Assembly: GCA_903938445.1 (NCBI GenBank)
Contig: CAJADG010000082.1
Span: forward strand, 1 to 64,000
Direction of reading: 5' to 3'
DNA from: an uncultured Bacteroidota bacterium
Lineage (GTDB): Bacteria > Bacteroidota > Bacteroidia > Chitinophagales > Chitinophagaceae
DNA: 64,000 nucleotides
Below the pieces are notes generated by a model, which saw nothing but the letters and a program-made list of their open reading frames with translations, made no database searches and was not told where the DNA came from. The position numbers were made by a program, and so were the translations under genes. Of this stretch, positions 40,627 through 50,452 are shown in pieces (position 1 is the first letter of the stretch; every line of letters starts with the position of its first letter).

Positions 40627-41646
40627 ATGAGTACTGCAAATGCTGAAAAATTAAAAGCCCTTAAATTAACCATCGATAAAATCGATAAGGATTATGGTAA
40701 GGGAAGTGTGATGATGATGAATGAAAGAAGTCAAGAGCCTCAAGAAGTTATTTCTACTGGTTCTATTGGATTAGATACTGCCTTAGGAATTGGAGGATTA
40801 CCAAAAGGAAGAATAATTGAAATATATGGACCAGAATCTTCAGGTAAAACAACAGTTGCAATTCATGTAATTGCAGAAGCACAAAAAAAGGGTGGAATGT
40901 GTGCAATTATCGATGCTGAACATGCTTTTGATAGTGCATATGCTAAACGTTTGGGTGTTGATGTTGATAATTTACTAGTTTCTCAACCTGATTACGGTGA
41001 GCAAGCTTTAGAAATTGCGGATCGTTTAATATTATCTGGTGCAATAGATGTTGTTGTTATTGACTCAGTAGCTGCATTAGTTCCAAAAAGTGAATTAGAA
41101 GGTGAAATGGGAGATTCTAAAATGGGTTTACATGCTCGTTTAATGTCACAAGCATTAAGAAAATTAACAGCCACTATTAATAAAACTGGTACCGTATGTA
41201 TTTTCATTAACCAGTTAAGAGAAAAAATTGGTGTAATGTTTGGTAACCCAGAAACTACAACGGGTGGTAATGCATTAAAATTCTATGCTTCTGTTCGTTT
41301 AGATATTAGAAGAATGGCACAGATTAAAGATGGTGATGAAGCTGTTGGAAATAGAGTGAAAGTAAAAGTGGTTAAAAATAAAGTAGCTCCTCCATTTAGA
41401 GCAGCAGAATTTGAAATTATTTTTGGAGAAGGAATTAGTAAGATCGGTGAAATAATTGATATGGGTGTTGAATTAGAAATTATCAATAAAAGCGGCTCTT
41501 GGTTTAGTTATGAAGGAAATAAATTAGGACAAGGGCGTGATTCAGTTAAAATAATTTTACACGATAATCCAGAAATGGCGAATGAAATTGAAGCTAAGAT
41601 AAGAGCAAAAATTGCAGCAAAAGTTGAAGAAGCTGCAAGTAAATAA
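40627..41646 (+). CDS. recA: Recombinase A
   Basis: [56 protein letters not shown]-type core. Confidence 0.97.
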   Translation: MSTANAEKLKALKLTIDKIDKDYGKGSVMMMNERSQEPQEVISTGSIGLDTALGIGGLPKGRIIEIYGPESSGKTTVAIHVIAEAQKKGGMCAIIDAEHAFDSAYAKRLGVDVDNLLVSQPDYGEQALEIADRLILSGAIDVVVIDSVAALVPKSELEGEMGDSKMGLHARLMSQALRKLTATINKTGTVCIFINQLREKIGVMFGNPETTTGGNALKFYASVRLDIRRMAQIKDGDEAVGNRVKVKVVKNKVAPPFRAAEFEIIFGEGISKIGEIIDMGVELEIINKSGSWFSYEGNKLGQGRDSVKIILHDNPEMANEIEAKIRAKIAAKVEEAASK

Positions 41647-41681
41647 TATTTATCTCGTTTTTTAAAGGTTAGTAGGTACGG

Positions 41682-41710
41682 ACCGCATCATTTATGGTGC
41701 GGTTTTTTTA
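41682..41710 (+). terminator. Rho-independent terminator of recA
   Basis: ACCGCATC-ATTTAT-GGTGCGGT-TTTTTT. Confidence 0.85.
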
Positions 41711-41725
41711 TATTTATAAAAAAAA

Positions 41726-42598
41726 TTGATTCGAATTTTAAAAATATTTATTAGAGCAGCACTCTGGATATTTTGTGCTGATATTAAAATAAAAAATAAA
41801 TATTTATTAAAACAAGATGGGCCATTATTAATCATAGCAAACCATCCAAATTCCTTCTTAGATGCTATTATAATTGGAGCCCAATATAATAGAAGAATCT
41901 ATTTTTTAGCAAGAGGTGATGCTTTTACTAAAAAACACCATCGTTTTTTATTAGGCTTATTAAATATGATTCCCGTTTATCGACTAAGAGAAGGAAAACA
42001 ATATTTACATCTAAATGAATATGCATTTAATGAATCGGTTAAATTATTAAATAAGGGTGAAGCTGTTTTAATTTTTATAGAAGGAGTTTGTATGAATACT
42101 CATCAACTTCAACCATTTAAAAAAGGAGCTTCAAGAATTTTAGCGCGCGCACATCAACAAAATATATTTCCTACAATTCATATTGCTGGTATATCTTATA
42201 ACCAACTCATAGGAGTTGGTAAAAAAGTAAATATTTGTATTACTGAATTCTTATTAACCTTTCCACTCAAAACCCCAAAGGATTTCGTACATTTTAATCA
42301 ACAGGTGTTTATTGAGTTAGAAAATAATATACATATACCCACATCCCCCACTAAAATTAAAAAGAACGTAATCTATTTTTTACATTTTCCATATTACAAG
42401 TGGTTATATTTTTTTACTGCAAAAAAAACAAAAAACACCGTTTTTTTTGATTCTGTACTATTCAGCTTATTGTTATTTACCTATCCAATTTTTATGATCA
42501 TCTTATTTTTAATTTTTTATTTAATTGGAATATCGTTGCCAATTATTTTTGGTATATTGTTATGTATTCTTTTATACAATAAATACACGGTAGAATAA
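41726..42598 (+). CDS. PlsC-like lysophospholipid acyltransferase-family protein
   Basis: LIIANHPNSFLDAIIIGA, FIEGVCMN, C-terminal TM segments. Confidence 0.75.
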   Translation: MIRILKIFIRAALWIFCADIKIKNKYLLKQDGPLLIIANHPNSFLDAIIIGAQYNRRIYFLARGDAFTKKHHRFLLGLLNMIPVYRLREGKQYLHLNEYAFNESVKLLNKGEAVLIFIEGVCMNTHQLQPFKKGASRILARAHQQNIFPTIHIAGISYNQLIGVGKKVNICITEFLLTFPLKTPKDFVHFNQQVFIELENNIHIPTSPTKIKKNVIYFLHFPYYKWLYFFTAKKTKNTVFFDSVLFSLLLFTYPIFMIILFLIFYLIGISLPIIFGILLCILLYNKYTVE

Positions 42599-42606
42599 TT
42601 AAAAAA

Positions 42607-43074
42607 ATGATAAAATCAACAATGAAAAATATTAGAAAACTAGAACGTAGAAAAAAAATCGCACTCATTGCGCATGACAATAAAAAGAAAGATTTAATAG
42701 AATGGGCAATTCATAATAAGATAGAGTTATCAAAACATTCTTTAGTAGCTACAGGTACTACGGGAAAACTAATTGAAGAAGCTTTAGACCAACCTGTCGT
42801 AAAATTATTAAGTGGTCCACTGGGTGGTGATCAACAAATTGGTGCAATGATTGCTACAGGAGACATTGATGTGGTGTTTTTCTTTTTTGATCCCATGGAA
42901 GCGCAGCCGCACGATAGCGATGTAAAAGCATTATTAAGATTGGCTGTTGCCTGGAACCTACCAATGGCCTGTGATAGAACCACTGCCGATTTTTTAATGA
43001 CCTCTAGATTTATGCAGGAAGAATATAGTTATGAGCTTCCTGATTACACCCAATACCTTAATAGAAACATTTAA
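42607..43074 (+). CDS. mgsA: Methylglyoxal synthase
   Basis: KKIALIAHDNKKKDLIEWA, LLSGPLGGDQQIGAMIA, FFFDPMEAQPHDSDVKALLR. Confidence 0.93.
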   Translation: MIKSTMKNIRKLERRKKIALIAHDNKKKDLIEWAIHNKIELSKHSLVATGTTGKLIEEALDQPVVKLLSGPLGGDQQIGAMIATGDIDVVFFFFDPMEAQPHDSDVKALLRLAVAWNLPMACDRTTADFLMTSRFMQEEYSYELPDYTQYLNRNI

Positions 43075-43089
43075 ATAAAAAGAATAAAA

Positions 43090-45291
43090 ATGAAAAAGCA
43101 AGCACTCCTATTTTCTTGTATATGTTTATTATCAAATACAATCAACGCACAAAAAAATTTAATTGGATTTAAATCTGATGTCAATCAATTAAAAAATGAA
43201 AAAGCTTTTGACGCACAATTAAATGCAAAAAGAGTTGGTGAACACATTAAACAACTTTCTTCGGTACCCCATCATGTTGGTTCAGTGGGTGGTAAAATGG
43301 TAGCAAGTGAAATTGCTAAAGTATTCACTGCTGCAGGATGGGATACAAAAATTGAAACGTATCAATTAATGTTTCCAACACCTATAACAAGAACACTAGA
43401 GATGTCTGGCGTAACGAATTATAAAGCGAAATTAAAAGAGACGCCTTTAAAAGAAGACGCAACTTCAAATCAAGCAGATCAACTACCCACCTACAATTGT
43501 TGGAGTGCAGATGGGGATGTAACTTCTAATTTGGTTTTTGTAAATTATGGTTTACCGGAGGATTATGAAACACTTGCTAAATATGGTATTGATGTAAAAG
43601 GTAAAATTGTTATCGCGAAATATGGTCGTAGCTGGAGAGGAATTAAACCAAAAGTAGCACAAGAGCATGGCGCTATCGGTTGTTTAATTTATTCTGATCC
43701 TATTGATGATGGGTATGGTGCTGGAGATGCTTACCCAGTTGGTCCTTTTAAAAATGATCAAACGGTACAAAGAGGATCTATTATGGATATGGTTATTTAT
43801 CCGGGAGACCCTACTACGCCTAATATAGCATCCGTGGAAGGCGCCCCTAGAGTGGATCATAATGATGCAAAAAACCTACTAAAAATACCGGTACTTCCTA
43901 TTAGTTATGGAGATGCCGCACCTTTGTTAAAAGATATGGCGGGTCCTGTCGCACCAAAAGAATGGGTGGGTGGCTTGCCATTTACTTATCATATTGGGCC
44001 AAGTGCATCTCAAGTACATTTAAAGCTTGCGTTTGATTGGAAATTAAGACCAGGTTTAGATGTAATTGCAACTATAAAAGGATCTGAATTTCCTGATCAA
44101 TGGGTAATTAGAGGTAATCATCATGATGGTTGGGTAAATGGAGCAGCAGACCCAATAAGTGGGATGGCTGCTGAGCTAGAGGAGGCTATTTCGATAGGCG
44201 AATTATTAAAAACAGGGTGGAAACCAAAAAGAACTTTGGTGTATTGTGCTTGGGATGCGGAAGAACCTGGATTAATGGGGTCCACAGAGTGGGTTGAAAA
44301 CCATGCTGCAGAATTACAAGCAAAAGCAGTTGCTTATATTAATTCAGATGGCAATGGACGTGGATTTTTAGGAGCCGAGGGCTCACACGCATTTGCACCC
44401 TTAATTACAGAAATTAGTAAAACCGTAATTGATCCTCAAACGAAAGTTTCGGTGTTTGAAAGAGCAAAAGCCGCAAGAGCAGTACGTGCATCAAATCCTG
44501 CCGCAAAAAAAGAGGCATTTAATTCAACGCAATATCCTTTAGGCGCAATGGGTTCGGGCTCTGATTATTCTTCATTTATTCAACACCTTGGAATTCCATC
44601 TCTAAATATTGGATACGGTGGTGAAGACGAAGGTGGTGAATATCACTCGATTTATGATTCTTATGATATGTACACACGTTTTAAAGATCCAACTTTTGAA
44701 TATGGAATTACATTGGCTCAAACAACTGGCCGTGTAGTATTGCGTCTTGCAGATGCTGATGCTTTACAGTTTGATTTTAGAGAATTACATAAAACAGTAA
44801 AAGGATATATTAGCGAGTTAATGAAAAATGTGGACCAGCTTCGTGAAAAAGCAACCATAGAAAATGAATTAATTAAAAACAAGGCATATATCTATGCAGC
44901 CGATCCTACTGAAAAATTAAAAACCCCAGAACTGGTTGCTGAAGTACCTTATGTTGATTTTTCATCTATTTTAAATGCATTAACTAAATTAGAAAAAGCA
45001 GCAGCCCATGCAGAAGAAGTTAAAAAATCAATGGACGCTCATCAATTAGCCGAAGTAAATTCAAAAATATACCGAGCAGAGCAAACCTTGTTAACTGATG
45101 CTGGATTGCCAAGACGCCCTTGGTTTAAACACAGTTTATATGCACCAGGATTTTACACGGGCTATGGTGTAAAAACAGTACCAGGTGTAAGAGAAGCTAT
45201 TGAACAAAAAAATTGGGCGGAAACAAAAGAACAAATTAACGAAGTGGCAAAATCAATTGATAAACTTTCTGCTTATTTAGAAGCATTATAG
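43090..45291 (+). CDS. M28-family peptidase (glutamate carboxypeptidase II-like)
   Basis: PA insert, GNHHDGWVNGAADPISGMA, WDAEEPGLMGSTEW, SDYSSFIQHLGIPSLNIGYGG. Confidence 0.9.
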   Translation: MKKQALLFSCICLLSNTINAQKNLIGFKSDVNQLKNEKAFDAQLNAKRVGEHIKQLSSVPHHVGSVGGKMVASEIAKVFTAAGWDTKIETYQLMFPTPITRTLEMSGVTNYKAKLKETPLKEDATSNQADQLPTYNCWSADGDVTSNLVFVNYGLPEDYETLAKYGIDVKGKIVIAKYGRSWRGIKPKVAQEHGAIGCLIYSDPIDDGYGAGDAYPVGPFKNDQTVQRGSIMDMVIYPGDPTTPNIASVEGAPRVDHNDAKNLLKIPVLPISYGDAAPLLKDMAGPVAPKEWVGGLPFTYHIGPSASQVHLKLAFDWKLRPGLDVIATIKGSEFPDQWVIRGNHHDGWVNGAADPISGMAAELEEAISIGELLKTGWKPKRTLVYCAWDAEEPGLMGSTEWVENHAAELQAKAVAYINSDGNGRGFLGAEGSHAFAPLITEISKTVIDPQTKVSVFERAKAARAVRASNPAAKKEAFNSTQYPLGAMGSGSDYSSFIQHLGIPSLNIGYGGEDEGGEYHSIYDSYDMYTRFKDPTFEYGITLAQTTGRVVLRLADADALQFDFRELHKTVKGYISELMKNVDQLREKATIENELIKNKAYIYAADPTEKLKTPELVAEVPYVDFSSILNALTKLEKAAAHAEEVKKSMDAHQLAEVNSKIYRAEQTLLTDAGLPRRPWFKHSLYAPGFYTGYGVKTVPGVREAIEQKNWAETKEQINEVAKSIDKLSAYLEAL

Positions 45292-45295
45292 AGTG

Positions 45296-45303
45296 TACCT
45301 TTG
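45296..45303 (+). promoter_or_regulatory. -7 element abutting uvrB (TACCTTTG-CGT-ATG)
   Basis: TAnnTTTG 3 nt before the ATG at 45307. Confidence 0.5.
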
Positions 45304-45306
45304 CGT

Positions 45307-47355
45307 ATGCCTTTTCAACTAAAATCTACTTATACCCCCTCAGGAGATCAACCTAGTGCCATTGCACAGTTGACTGAGGGGGTTTTAAGTGGAGATAGGT
45401 GCCAAACACTTTTAGGTGTTACAGGAAGTGGTAAGACATTTACGATTGCCAATTTAATTCAGAACATACAACGTCCCACTTTAGTGTTAACGCACAATAA
45501 AACATTGGTTGCGCAACTATATGGGGAATTCAAAAGTTTTTTTCCCGATAATGCGGTAGGTTATTTTGTTTCCTATTATGATTATTATCAACCCGAAGCA
45601 TATTTACCAACATCAGGAGTATATATTGAAAAAGATTTAAGCATTAATGAAGAGTTGGATAAACTTAGGCTTCAAGCAACTGCACAATTATTAAGTGGTC
45701 GTAGAGATATTATTGTTGTTGCAAGCGTAAGTTGTATTTATGGTATGGGTAATCCTACTGAATTGGAAAATGGAATTATAAGAATTTATAAAGGACAAGT
45801 ATTAGCAAGACAAGCTTTTTTACATGCACTTGTAAATGCACTATACCATCGTAGTGTGATTGAATTTGATCGCGGAGCATTTAGAGTAAATGGAGACACG
45901 GTGGACATTAGATTACCCTATGTAGATTATGGATATCGTATTACTTTTTTTGGAGATGAAATTGAAGATATTGAAACCATTGAAATAGAAACAGGAAAAA
46001 GAATAGAACGCATGGATAATGCTGCTATTTTTCCAGCCAATCTTTATTTGGCACCAAAAGATATGGTGCAACAAATTATTTCAGAAATACAGGATGAAAT
46101 GCGTGCACAGGTGGAGTATTTTAAGAGTGTAGGAAAAAATGTAGAAGCAGCGAGAATTAAAGAGCGTGTTGAATATGATATTGAAATGATTAGAGAGTTG
46201 GGTTATTGTACTGGCATTGAAAACTATTCTCGATTTTTTGATAGAAGAGTTCCTGGTACAAGACCTTTCTGTTTATTAGATTATTTCCCAAAGGATTTTT
46301 TATGTGTGATTGACGAGAGCCATCAAACTATCCCACAAATTAGCGGTATGTATGGTGGAGATAGAAGCAGAAAAATGAATTTGGTGGAATATGGTTTTAG
46401 ATTACCAAGCGCTATTGATAATAGGCCACTTAATTTTACGGAGTTTGAAAACATTATTGGTCAAACTATTTTTGTAAGTGCAACTCCGGGTGAATATGAA
46501 TTAGAAAAAACAGGAGGATTAATTGTGGAACAGGTAGTAAGACCAACAGGATTATTAGATCCACCCATTGAAGTGCGACCGACAAAAAATCAAATTGATG
46601 ATTTATTAGACGAGATAGCCATGCAGGTTGAAAAAGGGGATCGTGTATTGGTAACAACGCTTACTAAAAAAATGGCGGAAGAAATGGATCGTTTTTTACA
46701 AAAAATACAAATCAAATCAAAATATATACATAGTGATATAGATGCTTTAGAACGTGTTGAAATATTACGTGAATTAAGATTAGGGGTGATCGATGTACTT
46801 GTTGGTGTAAATCTTTTAAGAGAAGGATTAGATTTGCCAGAGGTTTCTTTGGTTGCGGTATTAGATGCTGATAAGGAGGGATTTTTAAGAAATGAAAAAT
46901 CGTTAACACAAACTGCAGGAAGAGCGGCGAGAAATTCCAATGGTCGCGTAATATTTTATGGGGATAGTATTACAAAAAGCATGCAAAGAACCATTGATGA
47001 AACCAATCGTCGTCGCGAAAAACAAATTAAATATAATACAGAACACAATATTACACCTACCACCGTGGTAAAGAGTATAGAACAAGTCATGGCACAAGGA
47101 TCGGTGTTAGATATCAAAGGATACACACTTAACAATATGAATGTGCGAACCACGGATGAAATAAATATATTGTCTGAAAGTACCGAAAAGTATAGTGAAT
47201 TTAAAACCATTCCTCAATTAGAGAAGGCCATTAAGGATACTAAAAAACAAATGGATAAATTTGCAAAAGCAATGGACTTTATGGAAGCAGCAAAAACAAG
47301 AGACGAAATGTTTTTATTAGAAGCCCAATTAGAAAAAATGAAAGCTGCGAATTAA
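45307..47355 (+). CDS. uvrB: Excinuclease ABC subunit B
   Basis: YTPSGDQPSAIAQLTEGV, LLGVTGSGKTFTIAN, YYDYYQPEAYLP, DVLVGVNLLREGLDLPEVSLVAVLDADKEGFLR. Confidence 0.97.
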   Translation: MPFQLKSTYTPSGDQPSAIAQLTEGVLSGDRCQTLLGVTGSGKTFTIANLIQNIQRPTLVLTHNKTLVAQLYGEFKSFFPDNAVGYFVSYYDYYQPEAYLPTSGVYIEKDLSINEELDKLRLQATAQLLSGRRDIIVVASVSCIYGMGNPTELENGIIRIYKGQVLARQAFLHALVNALYHRSVIEFDRGAFRVNGDTVDIRLPYVDYGYRITFFGDEIEDIETIEIETGKRIERMDNAAIFPANLYLAPKDMVQQIISEIQDEMRAQVEYFKSVGKNVEAARIKERVEYDIEMIRELGYCTGIENYSRFFDRRVPGTRPFCLLDYFPKDFLCVIDESHQTIPQISGMYGGDRSRKMNLVEYGFRLPSAIDNRPLNFTEFENIIGQTIFVSATPGEYELEKTGGLIVEQVVRPTGLLDPPIEVRPTKNQIDDLLDEIAMQVEKGDRVLVTTLTKKMAEEMDRFLQKIQIKSKYIHSDIDALERVEILRELRLGVIDVLVGVNLLREGLDLPEVSLVAVLDADKEGFLRNEKSLTQTAGRAARNSNGRVIFYGDSITKSMQRTIDETNRRREKQIKYNTEHNITPTTVVKSIEQVMAQGSVLDIKGYTLNNMNVRTTDEINILSESTEKYSEFKTIPQLEKAIKDTKKQMDKFAKAMDFMEAAKTRDEMFLLEAQLEKMKAAN

Positions 47356-47376
47356 TTAATCACAATAAATTAAATA

Positions 47377-48009
47377 ATGACCAATCTTTTACAATCAATT
47401 TTTGATGGATTAATGCAAACGGGGTGGGTTGAGGGGGTTGCTGTTATTGCTGGTATTGTATCTGTTTGGTATAGTAGAAAAGAAAATATATTAGTTTATC
47501 CAACAGGGCTTGTAAACACGATTTTTTATATTTATTTAAGTTATAAAGGTCATTTATTGGGCGAGGCTAGTGTAAACTTATATTATACCATTATGAGTAT
47601 CTATGGTTGGTATTTGTGGACGCGTAAAAAAGAAGACCATCAAACACTTGTGCTTCAAATTACACTGAGCACAAAAAAAGAGTGGTTAATGCAACTTGCA
47701 TTTTTTGCCGCTTTTTATATTTTAATTTTTGTTTCCCTCACTTTTGCAAAAGCAGCATTTGCGCCAGAAGCTATTCCTTGGGCTGATGCGTTTGCAAGTG
47801 CTACAGCCTATACGGGCATGTGGTTAATGGCAAAGAAAAAAGTAGAGAGTTGGATTTGGTGGATACTTACCAATATGGCTTCTATTCCACTCTATTTTAT
47901 AAAGGGATATGCATTTACAAGTGTGCAATTTATTGTTTTATTAATTTTAGCAATTGCAGGATTAAAATCCTGGTATCAAAAGTCAAAACAAATCAATGCA
48001 AGCCATTAA
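47377..48009 (+). CDS. pnuC: Nicotinamide riboside transporter PnuC-like
   Basis: VAVIAGIVSVWYSRKENILVYPTGLVNTIFYIYLSYKG, multi-TM. Confidence 0.88.
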   Translation: MTNLLQSIFDGLMQTGWVEGVAVIAGIVSVWYSRKENILVYPTGLVNTIFYIYLSYKGHLLGEASVNLYYTIMSIYGWYLWTRKKEDHQTLVLQITLSTKKEWLMQLAFFAAFYILIFVSLTFAKAAFAPEAIPWADAFASATAYTGMWLMAKKKVESWIWWILTNMASIPLYFIKGYAFTSVQFIVLLILAIAGLKSWYQKSKQINASH

Positions 48010-48526
48010 AAAAATTGTTGTTTTAGGACCAGAGTCTACAGGAAAATCAACCCTATGTGAGGCCTTAGCAAAGCATTATAATACACAATGGTGTCCCGAA
48101 TATGCGCGACAATATTTATCAGAAAATGGGACGGATTATACTTATGAAAATTTATTAACCATTGCAAAGGGTCAGTTAGCGGGCGAAGATGCTTATGTGG
48201 AAAAAGCAAGCGACTTGTTAATAATTGACACAGATATGTATGTTATGAAAGTTTGGTGTGAATATGTGTTTAATAACTGCCATCCATTTATTTTAGAAAA
48301 AATAAATGAAAGAAAATATGATGCTTATTTATTGTGTGATATTGATTTACCATGGGCTGCTGATGAAATGAGAGAATATCCCAACGAAGCACCGCGCAAG
48401 GAATTGTTTACCATTTATAAGGAACTATTAATCAATCAAAAAACGCCTTGGGGAATCGTAAGTGGCACCGGAGAAGTTCGAACTAAAAATGCTATTGAGC
48501 TAATAGAAAAAATGACCCAACAATAA
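47996..48526 (+). CDS. NadR-like ATPase/ribosylnicotinamide kinase
   Basis: VVLGPESTGKSTLCEALAKHY, PEYARQYL; 14-nt overlap with pnuC. Confidence 0.85.
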   Translation: MQAIKKIVVLGPESTGKSTLCEALAKHYNTQWCPEYARQYLSENGTDYTYENLLTIAKGQLAGEDAYVEKASDLLIIDTDMYVMKVWCEYVFNNCHPFILEKINERKYDAYLLCDIDLPWAADEMREYPNEAPRKELFTIYKELLINQKTPWGIVSGTGEVRTKNAIELIEKMTQQ

Positions 48527-48530
48527 TTTT

Positions 48531-49226
48531 CTATTTGCTTTTTAATAAAGCATGAATATCTTCATCGAATTCAATATTATTCATCTCTCTTAATATTTGA
48601 GGATACCTCCATGCAACCCTTCCTGACATTGGGTTTGCAGTGAATTTTTTAGGATTAGGAAACCCAGCAATAATCATTGCTGCTTCGGCTCTTGTTAAAT
48701 TTTTTGCTGATTTATGAAAATAATGTTGAGCAGCAGCTTCAACTCCAAAACAACCGGGTCCTGTTTCAATTACATTTAAATACACTTCTAATATTCTTTT
48801 TTTACCCCAAATTTTTTCAATTAAAAAAGTGAAATAAAATTCTGGAATTTTTCGAATGTATTTATCAAATCCACTTCCTTGCCAAAGAAAAACATTCTTT
48901 GCAGTTTGTTGAGTAATAGTACTTGCTCCACCACCAAAAGGTATTTTAGATTTTTTATTTTTCTTTTTGGGGTGCATACTTTTTTCCATTGCATCCCAAT
49001 CAAAGCCACTATGATCGGTGAAAGCTTGATCCTCACTAGCTATAGCGGCCAATTTAATATTATATGAAATTTCATCCCAGCCAACATAGTCTCTATTTAA
49101 ACCCAATCCAAATGCATTGGTTATTTGTGTAATAGTGATAGGGGGCTCTACAAATTTTGTGATAAGCACATATAATATAGAGCTTAAAAAAAGATAGAAT
49201 AAAATTTTTCGAATTTTTTTAAACAC
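48531..49226 (-). CDS. mtgA: Monofunctional biosynthetic peptidoglycan transglycosylase
   Basis: AAIASEDQAFTDHSGFDWDAM, GASTITQQTAKNVFLW, KKRILEVYLNVIETGPGCFGVEAAAQHYF. Confidence 0.92.
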   Translation of the reverse strand: MFKKIRKILFYLFLSSILYVLITKFVEPPITITQITNAFGLGLNRDYVGWDEISYNIKLAAIASEDQAFTDHSGFDWDAMEKSMHPKKKNKKSKIPFGGGASTITQQTAKNVFLWQGSGFDKYIRKIPEFYFTFLIEKIWGKKRILEVYLNVIETGPGCFGVEAAAQHYFHKSAKNLTRAEAAMIIAGFPNPKKFTANPMSGRVAWRYPQILREMNNIEFDEDIHALLKSK

Positions 49227-49245
49227 TTATTTCTGTTGTTTAAAT

Positions 49246-49797
49246 TTAAATAACCTCCAAGGTAAATCGTTTACCAATAGGTCGATAGTTAGGATTTTTC
49301 TTAGCCTGCCAATCTCCTAAAAACCAAGCCACAATACCAGCGGCAATTTGTGAAATATTGCGACTTCCAAAAACAGGTTCCTTATTAATAATGGAGTTAG
49401 TTATATTTAATCCAGAATACAAAGGACCAGCCACTTTTAAAAAGGCTCCATTTGTAAAAACGCTTGTGTAGTGACCTTTTTCAAAAGCAACTGAAATGAT
49501 TTCATTATAATGAATGGTAAGAGTTCCTAATTTTAAAGTGTCTTCTCCCCATGTTCCATATACTGTGGTCATTGGTTGTAAGCTATACAAATTAAGGTGA
49601 ATAGAATCTGCTTGCACTTTTTGAACAACACCAGTAATCCACTGATGATTACTTAGTTCAATGTTCATGTAACTCCCATTCACATAGGAATGAACAATCA
49701 CTCCACGATCTTTTAAAGCTAAAACACTACCTCCCTGCGCATTTAGTTGGCCAAGGCTCACTATTAAAATGATAAATATTGAAATAATTTGCTTCAC
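49246..49797 (-). CDS. Uncharacterised secreted protein
   Basis: 183 aa with signal peptide; no family recognised. Confidence 0.55.
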   Translation of the reverse strand: MKQIISIFIILIVSLGQLNAQGGSVLALKDRGVIVHSYVNGSYMNIELSNHQWITGVVQKVQADSIHLNLYSLQPMTTVYGTWGEDTLKLGTLTIHYNEIISVAFEKGHYTSVFTNGAFLKVAGPLYSGLNITNSIINKEPVFGSRNISQIAAGIVAWFLGDWQAKKNPNYRPIGKRFTLEVI

Positions 49798-49812
49798 AAT
49801 ACAAGTTACGAA

Positions 49813-50451
49813 CTAATATTTTAATGCACTATAAAAAAGTGCTGCACTAAAAATTAATATGATGATCCCAGATAAACGGTTAATCCAAATTAATGTTTTT
49901 TCGGTAAGCTTGGGTCTAAGTGCACCCGCTAAAAGTACTTTTAATAAATCCGATATTAATACAAAAAATAAACAGGTACCAAAAACAACTAATTTATAAA
50001 AAGTAGGATTTTCGGTTTCAATGGCGTCCGCACCAATAGCGGCAGTCCATGCAAACCAAAATAAAAACACACCAGGGTTTAGCATATTCATTAAATACCC
50101 CGAAAAAAAGATACCTAATAGATCTCTTTTACGTAACTCTTTTTGCTTATCATCTATTATTTCGGTTTGCACTTTTTTAAACAAAAGTGTATATAAACCC
50201 ATTAATAATAAAAATCCTGCTCCTACCATGGCAACAACAGCCTTGTGCGATAATACAAGTGTAAATAATGCAGTGAATACATTACAAATAATTAGTAAAG
50301 TAATATCGCTTGCTGAAACCCCTGCTACGAAAGCATATCCAGCCTTATGACCATTTGTTAAACTTTGTTTTAGTATAGCAAAAATTACTGGCCCAATAGA
50401 AATACTTAAAATAAGACCTAATAGCAGGCCCTTGATAATGGGTGCTATCAT
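49813..50451 (-). CDS. LysE-family translocator
   Basis: KGLLLGLILSISIGPVIFAILKQSLTNGHKAGYAFVAGVSASD, multi-TM. Confidence 0.88.
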   Translation of the reverse strand: MIAPIIKGLLLGLILSISIGPVIFAILKQSLTNGHKAGYAFVAGVSASDITLLIICNVFTALFTLVLSHKAVVAMVGAGFLLLMGLYTLLFKKVQTEIIDDKQKELRKRDLLGIFFSGYLMNMLNPGVFLFWFAWTAAIGADAIETENPTFYKLVVFGTCLFFVLISDLLKVLLAGALRPKLTEKTLIWINRLSGIIILIFSAALFYSALKY

Positions 50452-50452
50452 A

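Noticed and set aside
46590-46940. 116-aa ORF antisense to uvrB
   Set aside because: Antisense to conserved helicase motifs; no independent evidence of coding.
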